64,000 nucleotides of DNA, from the NCBI GenBank assembly GCA_012064385.1, contig QRDG01000416.1:124001-188000 (forward strand), read 5' to 3'. This document shows positions 47,760 through 60,532 of this stretch, piece by piece. Positions within the stretch are counted from its first letter, which is position 1; every line of letters begins with the position of its first letter. The DNA is from Puccinellia tenuiflora (taxonomy: Eukaryota; Streptophyta; Magnoliopsida; Poales; Poaceae). The notes under the pieces were generated by a model, which saw nothing but the letters and a program-made list of their open reading frames with translations, had not been told where the DNA came from and made no database searches. Both the position numbers and the translations under genes were made by a program.

Positions 47760-49351
47760 TGATACGTTGCAAACGGATCTATAATTTTTGATGTTCCATG
47801 CTATTATTATGCCTGTTGTTACATGTTTTGCATACACTTTATAGCATTTTTATATATTTTCGGGTACTAACCTATTAACAAGATGCCACAGTGCCAGTTA
47901 CTGTTTTCTGCTGTTTTTCCTTTTCAGAAAAGTTATTAAGGAAATATCCTCAGAATTGGACGAAAATCAACGGACATCAATATTTCACCGAAACATCCAC
48001 AGAGTCCGAAGGAGAGCCAAAGAGGCGCCAGGGGACGCCCTCACCAGGGCTCGGCGCGGGTCCCCTCTCTGCCGCGCCGAGGGGTGGTGTGGGCCCCTCG
48101 GGTGCCATCTGATGCCGCCCTTTTGCCTATTTATTCCTCCTGCCCCAAAAACCCTAAAGACCCGAGTCATATTCCACGAAAAGTTCCAAAGCCACCGCCA
48201 TCGTCAAACCCTACTCGGGAGGGTTCCTGAAGCTCTTCCCGGCACCCTGCCGGAGGGGAGATCATCACCGGAGGGCTCTACATCACCATGCCTGCCTCCA
48301 GAGTGATGCGTGAGTAGTTCATCCTTGGACTACGGGTCCATAGCAGTAGCTAGATGGTAGTCTCTCCTCTTTGTGCTATCATGTTTAGATCTTGTGAGCT
48401 GCCTAACATGATCAAGATCATCTTATTGTAATGCTACATATTGTGTTTGTTGGGATCCAATGAATATTGATACTATGATCAAGTTGATTATCAATCTATC
48501 TTTATATGTTATTTATGATCTTGCATGCTCTCCGTTATTAGTAGATGCTTTGGCCAAGTAGATGCGTTTAACTCCAAGAGGGAGTATTTATGCTCGATAG
48601 TGGGTTCATGCCTCCGGTAATCTGGGTGAGTGACAGAAACATCTAAGGTTGTGGATGTGCTGTTGCTAACAGGGATAAAACAACAATGGTCTACAGTCAT
48701 TTGTGTTGTTTACATTACACACTTTGCTTAATGCAATTATCTGTTGCTTGCAACTTAATACCAACGGGGGACACGAATGTTAACCTGGCGGTGGATTATT
48801 AGTCATAGATGCTGTTGGAAAACGGTCTATGTATCTTGATGTAATGCCCAATTAAATCTCATAGTAATCATCTTGTCATATATTTGCATTGTCATGCGTT
48901 CATTATTTGTCAAATGCCCAGCTGTAATTTGTCTACCCAGCATGTTAGTTATCTTTTATGGAGAGACACCGCTAGTGAACTGTGGACCCCGGTCCATTCT
49001 TTTACACTGAAACAAACACCGTTTACACCACGTTCCATCATCATTTGCTCGTTGTCCACCTTTTGCATTTACATTTATTTTCCACACCATACGTTTAATC
49101 CTTTGTTTTCAGCAAGCCGGGGAGATTGACAACCTTTCTGTTTCGTTGGGGCAAAGTAGTTTGATTGTGTTGTGTGCAGGTTTCACGTCAGCACTCGTGC
49201 TGTGCCGCACGTGCAGCTGACAACCTTCTGAGCACTTCTAATTCCTCCTGGATTTGATAATCTTGGTTTCTTACTGAGGGAAAACTGATGTTGCACTACA
49301 TCATACCTTCCTCTTGGGGTCTCCCAATGAACGTGTGGTTTCACGTCATCA
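47760..49351 (+). repeat. 5' LTR, 1592 bp
   Basis: TGATACGTTGC to GTCATCA. This uninterrupted LTR is the empty-site reference for both insertions in the 3' LTR: TAGATGGTAGTCTCT occurs once at 48351-48365, and TTACACACTT once near 48715-48724. Confidence 0.88.
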
Positions 49352-49362
49352 AGACAGTTTTC

Positions 49363-49380
49363 TGGCGCCGTTGTCGGGGA
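49363..49380 (+). promoter_or_regulatory. Primer-binding site
   Basis: TGGCGCCGTTGTCGGGGA, about 11 bp inside the 5' LTR; the same site type occurs on the minus strand at about 7535-7555. Confidence 0.75.
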
Positions 49381-49542
49381 ATTAGAGGAGCTTCTGAAAG
49401 GGGAGTCTCACACTCCCAATCTCATTATTTTGTTTTTGTCTTGCATAGTTATTTTATCTTGTTTGCTTTCAAATATCAAAAACACAAAAAAAATAGTTTC
49501 TTGTTTCTAGTTTATTTTCAGTTTGTTTTCTGCTTAGTCATC

Positions 49543-50244
49543 ATGTCTAGTCTTGTTCCTTATGTCATGTCACCTGAAGAAGAAATTTTCACTTTCAAGC
49601 AAGAGAGTGAGGAGAGCTTTAAAGATGCTTGGTCTAGAATTTTTGAGTCCTATGGTAAAACCGAACCTAAAATGACCTTAAGCCTGCTCCTTAGTAGTTT
49701 CTATTTTGGTCTTATTCTTTGCTATAGATATGCTTTAGATGCTGTAGTAGGAGGGGATTTCCTTCGTTGTGATGGAGATCAAGCGTTTAATGCCATAAAA
49801 AAAATTGCAGCATCTACCCCTTCAACTAGTAAAATAGATTCGGCCTTTGAGAATATTTATGCAAGATTGAATACCCTAGAGACAGATATCTCTGCTTTAA
49901 AAGAAGTTTATAACAAGGTTCGAGAACGTATTGAGAGCGTGCCAGTGAAATTTGAACCCTCGGGGTGGATTCCCTCAATAAAAATTGCTATCAATGGTGA
50001 AACTTTTCATGCTCGCTACGATATCATGTCTGAATTTTGCCTAATGCCCATGAAAATTTATGAATCTTTAAATTTGTGGGGACTTTCTAAATGTGAGGGG
50101 TGTGTAACATTGGCTGATAATACTATTAAATTGCGTAGGGGGATCTCCGAAGGAGTATTCACAAAACTCTTGGGGATAACTATATCTGTTGACTACCGTG
50201 TCATTGAATGTGCAGGAGCAGGGAAAATTACGCTTGGAAGATAA
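49543..50244 (+). pseudogene. Gag-protease-like protein of the Sabrina-like element
   Basis: A 233-codon frame starting MSSLVPYVMSPEEE. The N-terminal half resembles Athila-type gag (FKDAWSRIFESYGK), shortened compared with autonomous elements. Residues ~150-233 look like the retropepsin-like module (FHARYDIMSEFCLMP, then LADNTIKL and TLGR); the D-S/T-G active-site triad is replaced (Y-D-I-M), so protease activity is unlikely. After a TAA, related coding (FFGAIIDMNQGTMKFSS) runs on to about 50417 in the same style. It looks like a degenerate product of a non-autonomous family. Confidence 0.7.
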
Positions 50245-51383
50245 CTATTAAAGTTCTTTGGAGCCATCATAGACATGAACCAAGGCACTATGAAGTTTAG
50301 CTCCTCGCCGAACTGTAATCATTTTTTCCCTAAGGTTAAGAAAAAGGGTAAGAGGGCTAAACGTAATGATGTTGATCTTTCTACACTTGGTAATACTCGA
50401 TGCATGCTTTTTGCCTAGCTAAAAAGCGTTAAAGAGAAGCGCTTATGGGAGGCAACCCATTTTATTTTTCTGCAATTTTTCTTTTATTGAGTCAAGGTGC
50501 TTGTCTACTTCTGTATCAACTCCTTTGTATCTTTACTTTTTCGCTTTGTTGTGCCAAGGAAAGTCTCTAATGTTAAGATGATGCTATATTGGGATGGCTG
50601 CGCATGAACAGATTATTTCTGTTCACTGTACGAAATTCCAAAAATTATATACACGTGATTTAAATCTGCAATTGTTTGTGCATACTCCTGATATATGTAC
50701 GCATCTTTCGTTAGTTCAACGTTTTTCGATTTGATACATGTAAGTGCCTCGACAAAATTCGTCTTTGCGGACTGTTCTGGTTTTGACAGACTATGTCTTT
50801 TGTTTTGCATTTTCTCTATTACAAGTGTTGGGTGGAATTCTTTTTGGGGTGGAAGAGCTTCATTTAAGGCTAGTAACAGTAGCTAATGTTTAAGATGATT
50901 GCCATGTTTGCGTCCTTATAGAACATGTGAGTTTTTGATTGATGCACTAACCCTCTAATGAGAATTATGTTGAGTTTGGGGTGAAAAAAGTTTTCAAGTG
51001 TCAAGAGAGAAGGGTGATATAATAAGATCAAGAAGAGTGAAGATCTTAATCTTGGGGAGGCTCCCATGGATCTCCCCGGCATATTTCAAGAAGACTCAAG
51101 TGTCTAAGCTTGGGGATGCCCAAGGCATCCCCTTCTTCATCGACAAATTATCAGGTCATCTCTAGTGAGACTATATTTTTATTCCTTCACATCATATGTG
51201 TTGTTCTTGGAGCGTATGTGTGCTTTTATTTTCATTTTTTTATGTTTTATCTTCTGGTCACAACTTGTTGGATCCTAGCATTCTTGTTTGGAAGAGAGAC
51301 ACGCTCGCTTTTTCATTAGGATACTCCTATTCTTCACTTATACTTGAGAGTATTATTTCTAGCGATGTTTTAAGCTTTAGCTC
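50245..51383 (+). other. Internal non-coding region of the Sabrina-like element
   Basis: AT-rich text with the typical AAGCTTGGGGATGCCCAAGG spacer at about 51109. No protein domain is seen. Confidence 0.6.
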
Positions 51384-51999
51384 NNNNNNNNNNNNNNNNN
51401 NNNNNNNNNNNNNNNNNNNNNNNNNNNNNNNNNNNNNNNNNNNNNNNNNNNNNNNNNNNNNNNNNNNNNNNNNNNNNNNNNNNNNNNNNNNNNNNNNNNN
51501 NNNNNNNNNNNNNNNNNNNNNNNNNNNNNNNNNNNNNNNNNNNNNNNNNNNNNNNNNNNNNNNNNNNNNNNNNNNNNNNNNNNNNNNNNNNNNNNNNNNN
51601 NNNNNNNNNNNNNNNNNNNNNNNNNNNNNNNNNNNNNNNNNNNNNNNNNNNNNNNNNNNNNNNNNNNNNNNNNNNNNNNNNNNNNNNNNNNNNNNNNNNN
51701 NNNNNNNNNNNNNNNNNNNNNNNNNNNNNNNNNNNNNNNNNNNNNNNNNNNNNNNNNNNNNNNNNNNNNNNNNNNNNNNNNNNNNNNNNNNNNNNNNNNN
51801 NNNNNNNNNNNNNNNNNNNNNNNNNNNNNNNNNNNNNNNNNNNNNNNNNNNNNNNNNNNNNNNNNNNNNNNNNNNNNNNNNNNNNNNNNNNNNNNNNNNN
51901 NNNNNNNNNNNNNNNNNNNNNNNNNNNNNNNNNNNNNNNNNNNNNNNNNNNNNNNNNNNNNNNNNNNNNNNNNNNNNNNNNNNNNNNNNNNNNNNNNNN
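51384..51999. other. Assembly gap (616 N)
   Basis: A run of N inside the element's internal region. Any reading frame drawn through it is meaningless. Confidence 0.99.
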
Positions 52000-52673
52000 G
52001 TTCCCTAAAACCAGCCGCTCTCACAAGTCTAAAAGCCTTGCTTGTTATGGGGGACTAGCTAGTTTCTTTGCTGTGAAGTCGTTGACGAAAGCATGCATAT
52101 CTCAAAATTGTTTTACTTCTATTCTATAAAAAATAAAAGCTCTAGCACATGACTAATCCCTGCTTCCCTCTGCGAAGGGCTTTTTTTTACTTTTATGTTG
52201 AGTCAGTTTTTCTACTTCTTTCTATCTTCCACAAGCAAACACTAGTGTCAACTTTGGTACAAAAATTGTTATATGATGGTGTATTTGACTGATTATATTG
52301 CTTTGTATTGATGATATCCATGAGATAAATATGTTGAGGTTGAAGCAATTGCTGAAACTAAAATCTTCCTTTGTGTTGGTCAAATACCTTTTACTTAGAG
52401 ATTATTGCTTTGTGACTTAAATCTTGTGCAAAACTTTTGGATTCAAGTCTCCAAAGTACTATTCATGAAAAGTTTTGCTCATATGATTTAGTTGTTTCCT
52501 CATTGCTTAATTAGTAGCAAATTATAGACCGTTGACTTGGATCACTTCATTCATTCACATGTGCTTTACACTATTTTTTCATCAAGATTGTGTGGTAGCA
52601 TGTCACCTCAAAAATTATTTTGTTTTTATCGTTTACCTACTCGAGGACGAGTAGGAACTAAGCTTGGAGATGC
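52000..52673 (+). other. Internal region and polypurine tract
   Basis: Non-coding AT-rich text ending in CTAAGCTTGGAGATGC (52658-52673), the polypurine tract immediately before the 3' LTR. Confidence 0.75.
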
Positions 52674-53265
52674 TGATACGTTGCAAAGGTATCTATAATT
52701 TTTTATGTTCCATGTTATTATTATGCCTATTGTTACATGTTTTGCATACACTTTATAGAATTTTTATACATTTTCGGGTACTAACCTATTAACAAGATGC
52801 CACAGTGCCAGTTCCTGTTTTCTGCTGTTTTTCCTTTTCAGAAAAGTTATTAAGGAAATATCCTCGGAACTGGACTGAAAATCAACGGACATCAATATTT
52901 CACCAAAACAATCACGGAGCCCGAAGGAGAGCCAGAGAGGCGCCCTCACCAGGGCTCGGCGCGGCCCCACCTCCTACCGCGTTGAGGGGTGGTGTGGGCC
53001 CCTCGGGTGCCCTCCGACGCCGCCCTTTCGCCTATTTATTCCTCCTGCCCCGAAAACCCTAAGTACCCGAGTCATATTGAAAAGTTCCAGAGCCGCCGCC
53101 GTCATCAAACCCTACTCGGGAGGGTTCCTGAAGCTCTTCCCGGCACCCTGCCGGAGGGGAGATCATCACGGAGGGCTCTACGTCACCATGCCTGCCTCCG
53201 GAGTGATGCGTGAGTAGTTCATCCTTGGACTACGGGTCCATAGCAGTAGCTAGATGGTAGTCTCT

Positions 53266-56242
53266 TGTAACGCCCCCGGATCGGTACTATGTAGATTTGA
53301 GCGTTCCCGCCAAATCCACATAATAACGATCCTAGGATGCCCACCAAGCATAACGTGCACGTCACAACACACACGTTATGTGGTTGGAATTGTGATAACA
53401 TTACAACAGTTCTCGACGGAACCCACAAAACAACATATATACAGCAACGACTCACCGAGTAAAGAGCAAAAGATACAATACAAAGATCCAAATAACAACA
53501 GAAGCGGAATAGCGTCCGACTACGGACAAGATACGAATTGGACTAAGAGTCCTGAAGATAAACGAAGGAACCATATCCCTGCCCAGGCCAAGCCAGAGGG
53601 ATTCCCAAGCTAACGTCGTCAGACTTCAAACCTGTCGGTTGCATTGAAATAGCAGCCCCGAAGGGGTCAGTACTGTAAACAGTACTGGCAAGTAATACTC
53701 ACAAGATATCAACACTGGAATTCCAGGGGAAGGGGGTTAGCGATTGAGGAGGTGGCAACAGCACTAACAACTAATAGAGACACGCTACAACTTTCATCTA
53801 AAAGAGACAAGGTAAGAGAGCGCAAATGGAAACAACTATACTAACACCAAACATAACCAAGCCAATTCCTTAACAACCCGTTTAAACCACAGGAAGCAAG
53901 CCCAAAGGCACTCACACAGTAGACAATTTTATGAGTTATTATTCATATAATCTATCTTACTAGTCAAGTTAAAATCATTAGGTGCAATTTGTCTATGATC
54001 TTTTTAGCCAGCGCATTTCACCAAGTCGTCCATAACCGCGGACATGGCTTTTCAAAAAAAATTCACCCTGCAGGGATGCACCAATGAACCCACACGCATC
54101 GAAACACTCGCTTAGAGGTGTACCGGTGGTGCGTTCGACGTAATCTTCCCTTCTCTACAAACAAGTCTAGGGAGCCACCTAGCTAGGTCTGATCAACCTT
54201 GAGAGTCCGGCCGAAGCTTCGAGGTGGGCCTAACCAATGCGTGCACGGCTTCGGGAGGAACACTCATACGATTGCCCTCCTTCCACATGTGGTAAACGCT
54301 CATGCCGCAAGCCCTACCGTAAAGTAACCACATATCCATCATCATCTTACCTTCACATCAACATCGTTGTACGTGCGCAAATGGAAACACCCGAACTAAG
54401 TTGTGGCTCCTGGACAAGTTTGAGGATCCGGTAATAGATTGCAGGGAGGCCCATAAAACTCCCACATGTGGTTAGTGTGCTCAGTCTTGGACAGCGGAAA
54501 AGAACTCGGGTTCTAGGCGACACTAGCAGAACAAAACACCATGATTGTCCTTCCGCCAGTGCCTTATCTTTATTATGTTATTCTCATCGCAACAGATTTA
54601 AAGAATGACATTTAAGTTGAGCCTAGCTATCATGTTAAGAACAAGATTAGATAAAGAGATAACAGGACTCAAGCAAAGCACCTAAGCATGCACTATGACT
54701 CGCAAGGCTAACAAGGTAAACAAGCAACAGGTAATGGGATGTGGGGGTGTGGCTATATCATGGCTGCCAGGTAAACATGCATATAGGATCGAGACACAAG
54801 CATCATAACATAAGGCTAGCAAGGAACAAAAGAAAAGAGGAGTAAGACAGAAAACAAGCAAAGATAGCAAGGGACTGGAAGCGGGGAACTTGGCGGGTTC
54901 CGGTGTTGGGGAAGTTGTTGTCGCATCCACACGATCATCGACATTGTCGTTGCACAGCACCGGCACCACGGATGGAGAACTCGCATCGGGGATCGGCTTC
55001 ACGACGGGGACGTAACAGAGAACATTGTCGGGGACAAACACGGAGACTTGGGGTCAGAGAAGATGGGGCACGGGACGTCGGACTTTTTTGCGGGCATTTC
55101 ATCAAACACGTGGCGGCACCGGGGCGGACTCGGCACGAAGACGGGGACGGACACGTCCATCGGGAACGGAGCACGACAGCAGGACGAGCTCGTGCACGAA
55201 GGCAGGATGCGACGAGTAGGGGACAGACACGGGTAAGGTCAGCGTGCAGGGGCGTGGCCCTGGAGGCAGACCGACGACGGGACGACTAGCAGGAAGCTGC
55301 TGGTGAGGGGGAGGGAAGCCATGGCGGAGCTGCAGGGAGAGGAGCACGCACGTTGGAGGCCGTGGTCGGTGGTGCTTGGCGACGGCGGCCACAGGAGGCA
55401 AGGTCGTGGGCGGCCGAGCTGGGAGGCGACGGGAGAGAGGAGCTCGGGAGGAGAGCAACGCAGCCTACGGGAGCCGGCCGCGGGAGGAGAGGCAGAGCAG
55501 GCACGGGCGGGGGTCGGCCACGAGCGGGAGGTAGTGGAGGCGGGCCGGCGGCGCGGGCGGCGCGAGGTGAGGAGGGAGCGGCCGCAGCTGGCCGGAGGGA
55601 ACGGGCGCGGCGGCGAGCCAGGCCGGTGTCGGGGACGTCGGGGTCAAGAGAGAAGAGCGGGAGGCGAGGGAGGAGAGAGGCCGGCTCGGGCGTGGGGCGC
55701 CATGGTGAGGGAAAGGAGTTCGGGGAAGGAGGCTCGCGGCTGGTGGAGGGGCGGTGCGGGTCGGGTGGAGGAGAGCACGGGAGGAAGAGAGGAAGGGGAA
55801 GAGAGAGAAAAGGATAGGGTCCAGGGACCAAAAATAAAAGGGGAAGGACCCGTCCGCGAGGAGGAGGGACCCGTTGGCAAAAAGAGAAAAAAGGAGGAGG
55901 GTGGCTGCGAAAAGGCAGGGGGTGGGAAAGGAAAAAACCAGAGGGAAACGAAGGGAAACCCTAGGGTTGGAGGTTAGGTGGGCTTTGGGCCGGTTTGGGA
56001 TACTCTCTCATCTCAAATTTTATTTTTCTTTTCGAAAAATAATTTGGCAATTTAGTTTTCGAAAACGGAGACGACTGTCTTGGTAAAACTTTTGCGACAA
56101 TTTTAGCAAAAATAAAATAGGATTTAATAAAAATAGTTTTTGTTGACAAAAATATGCGATGCGCATGATGCTGATGTCATGATGATGTAAAAAGCAAAAC
56201 AAACAAAAATATAATTTGGGGAACCCCGGGATGTTACATGTT
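53266..56242 (+). mobile_element. TGTAAC...GTTACA element, copy A (15-bp TSD)
   Basis: Begins TGTAACGCCCCCGG and ends CCCGGGATGTTACA plus TGTT, so the termini are short inverted repeats. TAGATGGTAGTCTCT flanks it at 53251-53265 and 56243-56257 and is single in the other LTR. The interior has an AT-rich left part, a GC-rich CCGGCGG/GAGGGAG-type block (55000-55970) with long but low-complexity open frames, and no transposase or retroviral domain. It could be a non-coding LTR-type (LARD-like) sequence, but a 15-bp TSD does not fit ordinary LTR integration. Confidence 0.7.
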
Positions 56243-56620
56243 TAGATGGTAGTCTCTCCACTTTGTGCTATCATGTTTAGATCTTGTGAGCTGCCTAACA
56301 TGATCAAGATCATCTTATTGTAATGCTACATGTTATGTTTGCTGGGATCTGATGAATACTGATACTATGATCAAGTTGATTATCAATCTATCTTTATATG
56401 TTGTTTATGATCTTGCATGCTCTCTGTTATTAGTAGATGCTTTGGCCAAGTAGAGGCTTTTAACTCCAAGAGGGAGTATTTATGCTCGATAGTGGATTCA
56501 TGCCTCCGGTAATCTGGGTGAGTGACAGAAACATCTAAGGTTGTGGATGTGTTGTTGCCACTAGGGATAAAATAACAATGCTATGTCTACGGTCATTTGT
56601 GTTGTTTACATTACACACTT

Positions 56621-57475
56621 CGGAAATGACTTGTTACTCAGAGGGGTGCGTGCGCATCCCCCAATTACCCAACACTTGTCCTGCATGGTCAAAGCTGATT
56701 AATCAAAAGAAGGTAAATGCCCCTGGCTAAGTATCTTGTCCACATTTGTTTGGATGACCCATTTGCTTTTTCTGTATTAGCTTTTGGCAGTATCTAATGA
56801 AGAAGAAAAAACTGAAATAGAGGCCACCGTTCGTGGATCTAGAGCCAACTCGCCATCATGGTTTTCCTCACCGCGACCGGAGAAACGGAGGCAGTGAGCT
56901 GCTCGGCTGGAGGAAATTTTCCAGTGGGATGAGGTCTTCCTGGGCAGCCCCGACGCGGACTTGTTCATGGCCGTCCCGAGCTTCGCGTGCAGGCGAAAGG
57001 AGAAATGGATCTGGACTTGTGGAGGAGACGAATGGGGTGGGGTGGGGAACAAGCGAACAACTTTTCGTCAGAGGAGTACTGAGATGTGTGTGACGTGTTT
57101 CAGCCAACAAAAAAATGACACGTCACCTGGCAGAAACGTGGACCAGGCTGGCCTTCACGAGCCTATGGCGCCTTCTTTCAATTTTTTTTATTTACTTGCA
57201 TGCACTCATACTAGTCTAAGAGGCTAACGTGTACTGCCAAAAGCCTGGATGATTGCTGCTTTTTTTTCAATGGGTCCCATATGATTTCTCTTTTCTTACT
57301 CCTATGAGTGCATGCATGCACATAATTAAGTGCTGGCCCACACACAATTAGCATATCAGATAATTAGCCTCCTCCGTTCGGTCAAAGACGGCAGCAGCTT
57401 TTCACCTATCTCACTGCATATCGGACGATTGTGAATGCATGCGCACGCACCCATATGAGTACTAAATCGTCTCTC
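56621..57475. mobile_element. Mutator-like non-autonomous element, copy 1
   Basis: 855 bp, with 37-bp imperfect inverted ends (28 of 37 matched), the inner 14 bases GGGTGCGTGCGCAT being identical. The 10-bp TSD TTACACACTT is at 56611-56620 and 57476-57485, and the empty site is in the LTR at 47760-49351. The interior (about 56820-57090) has a GC-rich block with 86-91-codon open frames on both strands that might be captured gene sequence. Confidence 0.82.
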
Positions 57476-58054
57476 TTACACACTTTGCTTAATGCGATTA
57501 TCTGTTGCATCCAACTTAATACCAACTGGGGACACGGATGTTAACCTGGCGGTGGAATATTAGTCATAGATGCTGTTGGAAAACGGTCTATGTATCTTGA
57601 TGTAATGCCCAATTAAATCTCATAGTAATCATCTTGTCGGATATTTGCATTGTCATGTGTTCATTATTTTTCAATGGCCCAGCTGTGGACCCCGGTCCAT
57701 TCTTTTACACTGAAACAAACACCGTTTACACCACGTTCCACCATCATTTGCTCGCTGTACACTTTTTGCATTTACATTTATTTTCCACACCATACGTTTA
57801 ATCCTTTATTTTCAGCAAGCCGGGGAGATTGACAACATTCCTGTTTCGTTGGGGCAAAGTAGTTTGATTGTATTGTGTGCAGGTTCCACGTTAGCACTCG
57901 TGTTGCGCCGCGCGTGCATTTGACAACCTTCTGAGCACTTCTGATTCCTCCTGGATTTGATAAGCTTGGTTTCTTACTGAGGGAAAACTGCTGCTGCACT
58001 ACATCATACCTTCCTCTTGGGGTCTCCCAACGAACGTGTGGTTTCATGTCATCA

Positions 58055-58600
58055 GTCGGCGATGCACCGCTCGATCGACGAGTGTAGCCTTTCTGTCGCC
58101 GGTGCACTCGCCTTCGCCGCCTTCGCTTTCTTGTTTCCGTCCGGGCGTCCATCCGCGGCTGCCATTCCCGGCGCGTCAGGGTTGTAGGGTTCTTTCCCCT
58201 TGCCGAGGTTCAGGCGAACCTCCCTCCACTTCTCGCACAATTCGATCCTGGTGAACACATGGAGGAACTTGAAGTCGGCGTCTTTGTTGTCCTGTCGGTA
58301 CATCTCAAAAATCTGGACCATCTGCCGGCGTGCAACAAACAAATATGTCAGCCGAAGATGATAAAAAAGTACATAGCGCGGCCGAAACGGGGTTACCTGA
58401 TGCTCGGAATTGGCGCCGCTCTCCGGGCGAGCCATGACCTCCTCGACGACTGCCTGGACGATCGCCCAATGGTTCGCCATCGCTTTGGCACTGGCGACCG
58501 GCTCTTCTTCTTCCTCGTTGTCATTGTCTTCTTCCTCGTCCTGCTCCCCGGCGAATCCATCTTCAACCTCATCTTCCTGCGGGTAGGACGCCGTCGCTGG
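58055..58600 (-). pseudogene. NAM-associated-domain gene fragment, copy 1
   Basis: On the minus strand: an acidic stretch (EDEVEDGF, Asp/Glu run), AMANHWAIVQAVVEEVM, a 75-bp GT-AG intron (58396-58322), then MVQIFEMYRQDNK, FTRIELCEKWREVRL, GRPDGNKKAKAAK and SIERCIAD. The second part matches the NAM-associated C-terminal domain found in plant Myb/SANT-like proteins, many tied to PIF/Harbinger elements. It stops at SIERCIAD where the LTR ends (58054/58055), so the 3' end is missing. The 5' end is cut at the tandem join; the start codon survives only in copy 2. Confidence 0.75.
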
Positions 58601-59100
58601 TTTAATAAAAAATAGTTTTTGTTGACAAAAATATGCGATGCGCATGATGCTGATGTCATGATGATGTAAAAAGCAAAACATACAAAATCCAATTTGGGGA
58701 AAACCCCGGGATGTTACATGTTTAGATGGTAGTCTCTCCACTTTGTGCTATCATGTTTAGATCTTGTGAGCTGCCTAACATGATCAAGCTCATCTTATTG
58801 TAATGCTACATGTTGTGTTTGCTGGGATCTGATGAATATTGATACTATGATCAAGTTGATTATCAATCTATCTTTATATGTTGTTTATGATCTTGCATGC
58901 TCTCTGTTATTAGTAGATGCTTTGGCCAAGTAGATACTTTAAACTCCAAGAGGGAGTATTTATGCTCGATAGTGGATTCATGCCTCCGGTAATCTGGATG
59001 AGTGACAGAAACATCTAAGGTTATGGATGTGCTGTTGCCACTAGGGATAAAATAACAATGCTATGTCTACGGTCATTTGTGTTGTTTACATTACACACTT

Positions 59101-59953
59101 CGGAAATGACTTGTTACTCAGAGGGGTGCGTGCGCATCCCCCAATTACCCAACACTTGTCCTGCATGGTCAAAGCTGATTAATCAAAAGAAGGTAAATGC
59201 CCCTGGCTAAGTATCTTGTCCACATTTGTTTGGATGACCCATTTGCTTTTTCTGTATTAGCTTTTGGCAGTATCTAACGAAGAAGAAAAAACTGAAATAG
59301 AGGCCACCGTTCGTGGATCTAGAGCCAACTCGCCATCATGGTTTTCCTCACCGCGACCGGAGAAACGGAGGCAGTGAGCTGCTCGGCTGGAGGAAATTTT
59401 CCAGTGGGATGAGGTCTTCCTGGGCAGCCCCGGCGCGGGCTTGGTCATGGCCGTCCCGAGCTTCGCGTGCAGGCGAAAGGAGAAATGGATCTGGACTTGT
59501 GGAGGAGACGAATGGGGTGGGGTGGGGAACAAGCGAACAACTTTTCGTCAGAGGAGTACTGAGATGTGTGTGACGTGTTTCAGCCAACAAAAAAATGACA
59601 CGTCACCTGGCAGAAACATGGACCAGGCTGGCCTTCACGAGCCTATGGCGCCTTCTTTCAATTTTTTTTATTTACTTGCATGCACTCATACTAGTCTAAG
59701 AGGCTAACGTGTACTGCCAAAAGCCTGGATGATTGCTGCTTTTTTCAATGGGTCCCATATGATTTCTCTTTTCTTACTCCTATGAGTGCATGCATGCACA
59801 TAATTAAGTGCTGGCCCACACACAATTAGCATATCAGATAATTAGCCTCCTCCGTTCGGTCAAAGACGGCAGCAGCTTTTCACCTATCTCACTGCATATC
59901 GGACGATTGTGAATGCATGCGCACGCACCCATATGAGTACTAAATCGTCTCTC
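59101..59953. mobile_element. Mutator-like non-autonomous element, copy 2
   Basis: The duplicate of 56621-57475 carried by the 2.48-kb tandem duplication, differing by a handful of substitutions and a 2-bp shorter T-run. Not an independent insertion. Confidence 0.85.
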
Positions 59954-60532
59954 TTACACACTTTGCTTAATGCGATTATCTATTGCTTGCAACTTAATAC
60001 CAACGGGGGACACGGATGTTAACCTGGCGGTGGAATATTAGTCATAGATGCTGTTGGAAAACGGTCTATGTATCTTGATGTAATGCCCAATTAAATCTCA
60101 TAGTAATCATCTTGTCGGATATTTGCATTGTCATGTGTTCATTATTTTTCAATGGCCCAGCTGTGGACCCCGGTCCATTCTTTTACACTGAAACAAACAC
60201 CGTTTACACCACGTTCCACCATCATTTGCTCGATGTCCACTTTTTGCATTTACATTTATTTTCCACATCATACGTTTAATCCTTTATTTTCAGCAAGCCG
60301 GGGAGATTGACAACATTCCTGTTTCGTTGGGGCAAAGTAGTTTGATTGTATTGTGTGCAGGTTCCACATTAGCACTCGTGTTGCGCCGCGCGTGCAGCTG
60401 ACAACCTTCTGAGCACTTCTGATTCCTCCTGGATTTGATAAGCTTGGTTTCTTACTGAGGGAAAACTACTGCTGCACTACATCATACCTTCCTCTTGGGG
60501 TCTCCCAACGAACGTGTGGTTTCATGTCATCA

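Larger units (their letters stand above)
47760..58054 (+). mobile_element. Athila/Sabrina-like LTR retrotransposon, non-autonomous
   Basis: The 5' LTR is 47760-49351, the primer site 49363-49380, a gag-protease frame 49543-50244, the polypurine tract 52660-52673, and the 3' LTR starts at 52674 and ends at 58054 after two insertions. There is no RT, RNase H or integrase in the readable internal region, although 616 bp are unknown. Text such as AGCTTGGGGATGCCCAAGGC (51110) before the 3' part is typical of Triticeae Sabrina-type elements. No matching TSD: CTCCA on the left and GTCGG on the right. Confidence 0.8.
52674..58054 (+). repeat. 3' LTR, interrupted twice
   Basis: LTR pieces are 52674-53265, 56243-56620 and 57476-58054, together about 1.55 kb and collinear with 47760-49351 except for a small deletion near 57665-57690. 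The insertions are the TGTAAC segment (53266-56242) and the Mutator-like element (56621-57475). Confidence 0.85.

Noticed and set aside
51196..52024. Frames across 51384-51999
   Set aside because: Composed of unknown bases.
55303..55977. 224-codon Gly/Glu/Arg-rich frame
   Set aside because: Low-complexity GC-rich interior of the TGTAAC element, with no domain and not kept as a frame in copy B.
56833..57093. Small gene inside the Mutator-like element
   Set aside because: Open frames of similar length exist on both strands and none is recognised; kept only as a possible captured fragment.
47755..58059. TSD for the Sabrina-like element
   Set aside because: CTCCA on the left and GTCGG on the right do not match, so the two LTRs cannot be shown to be one original insertion.
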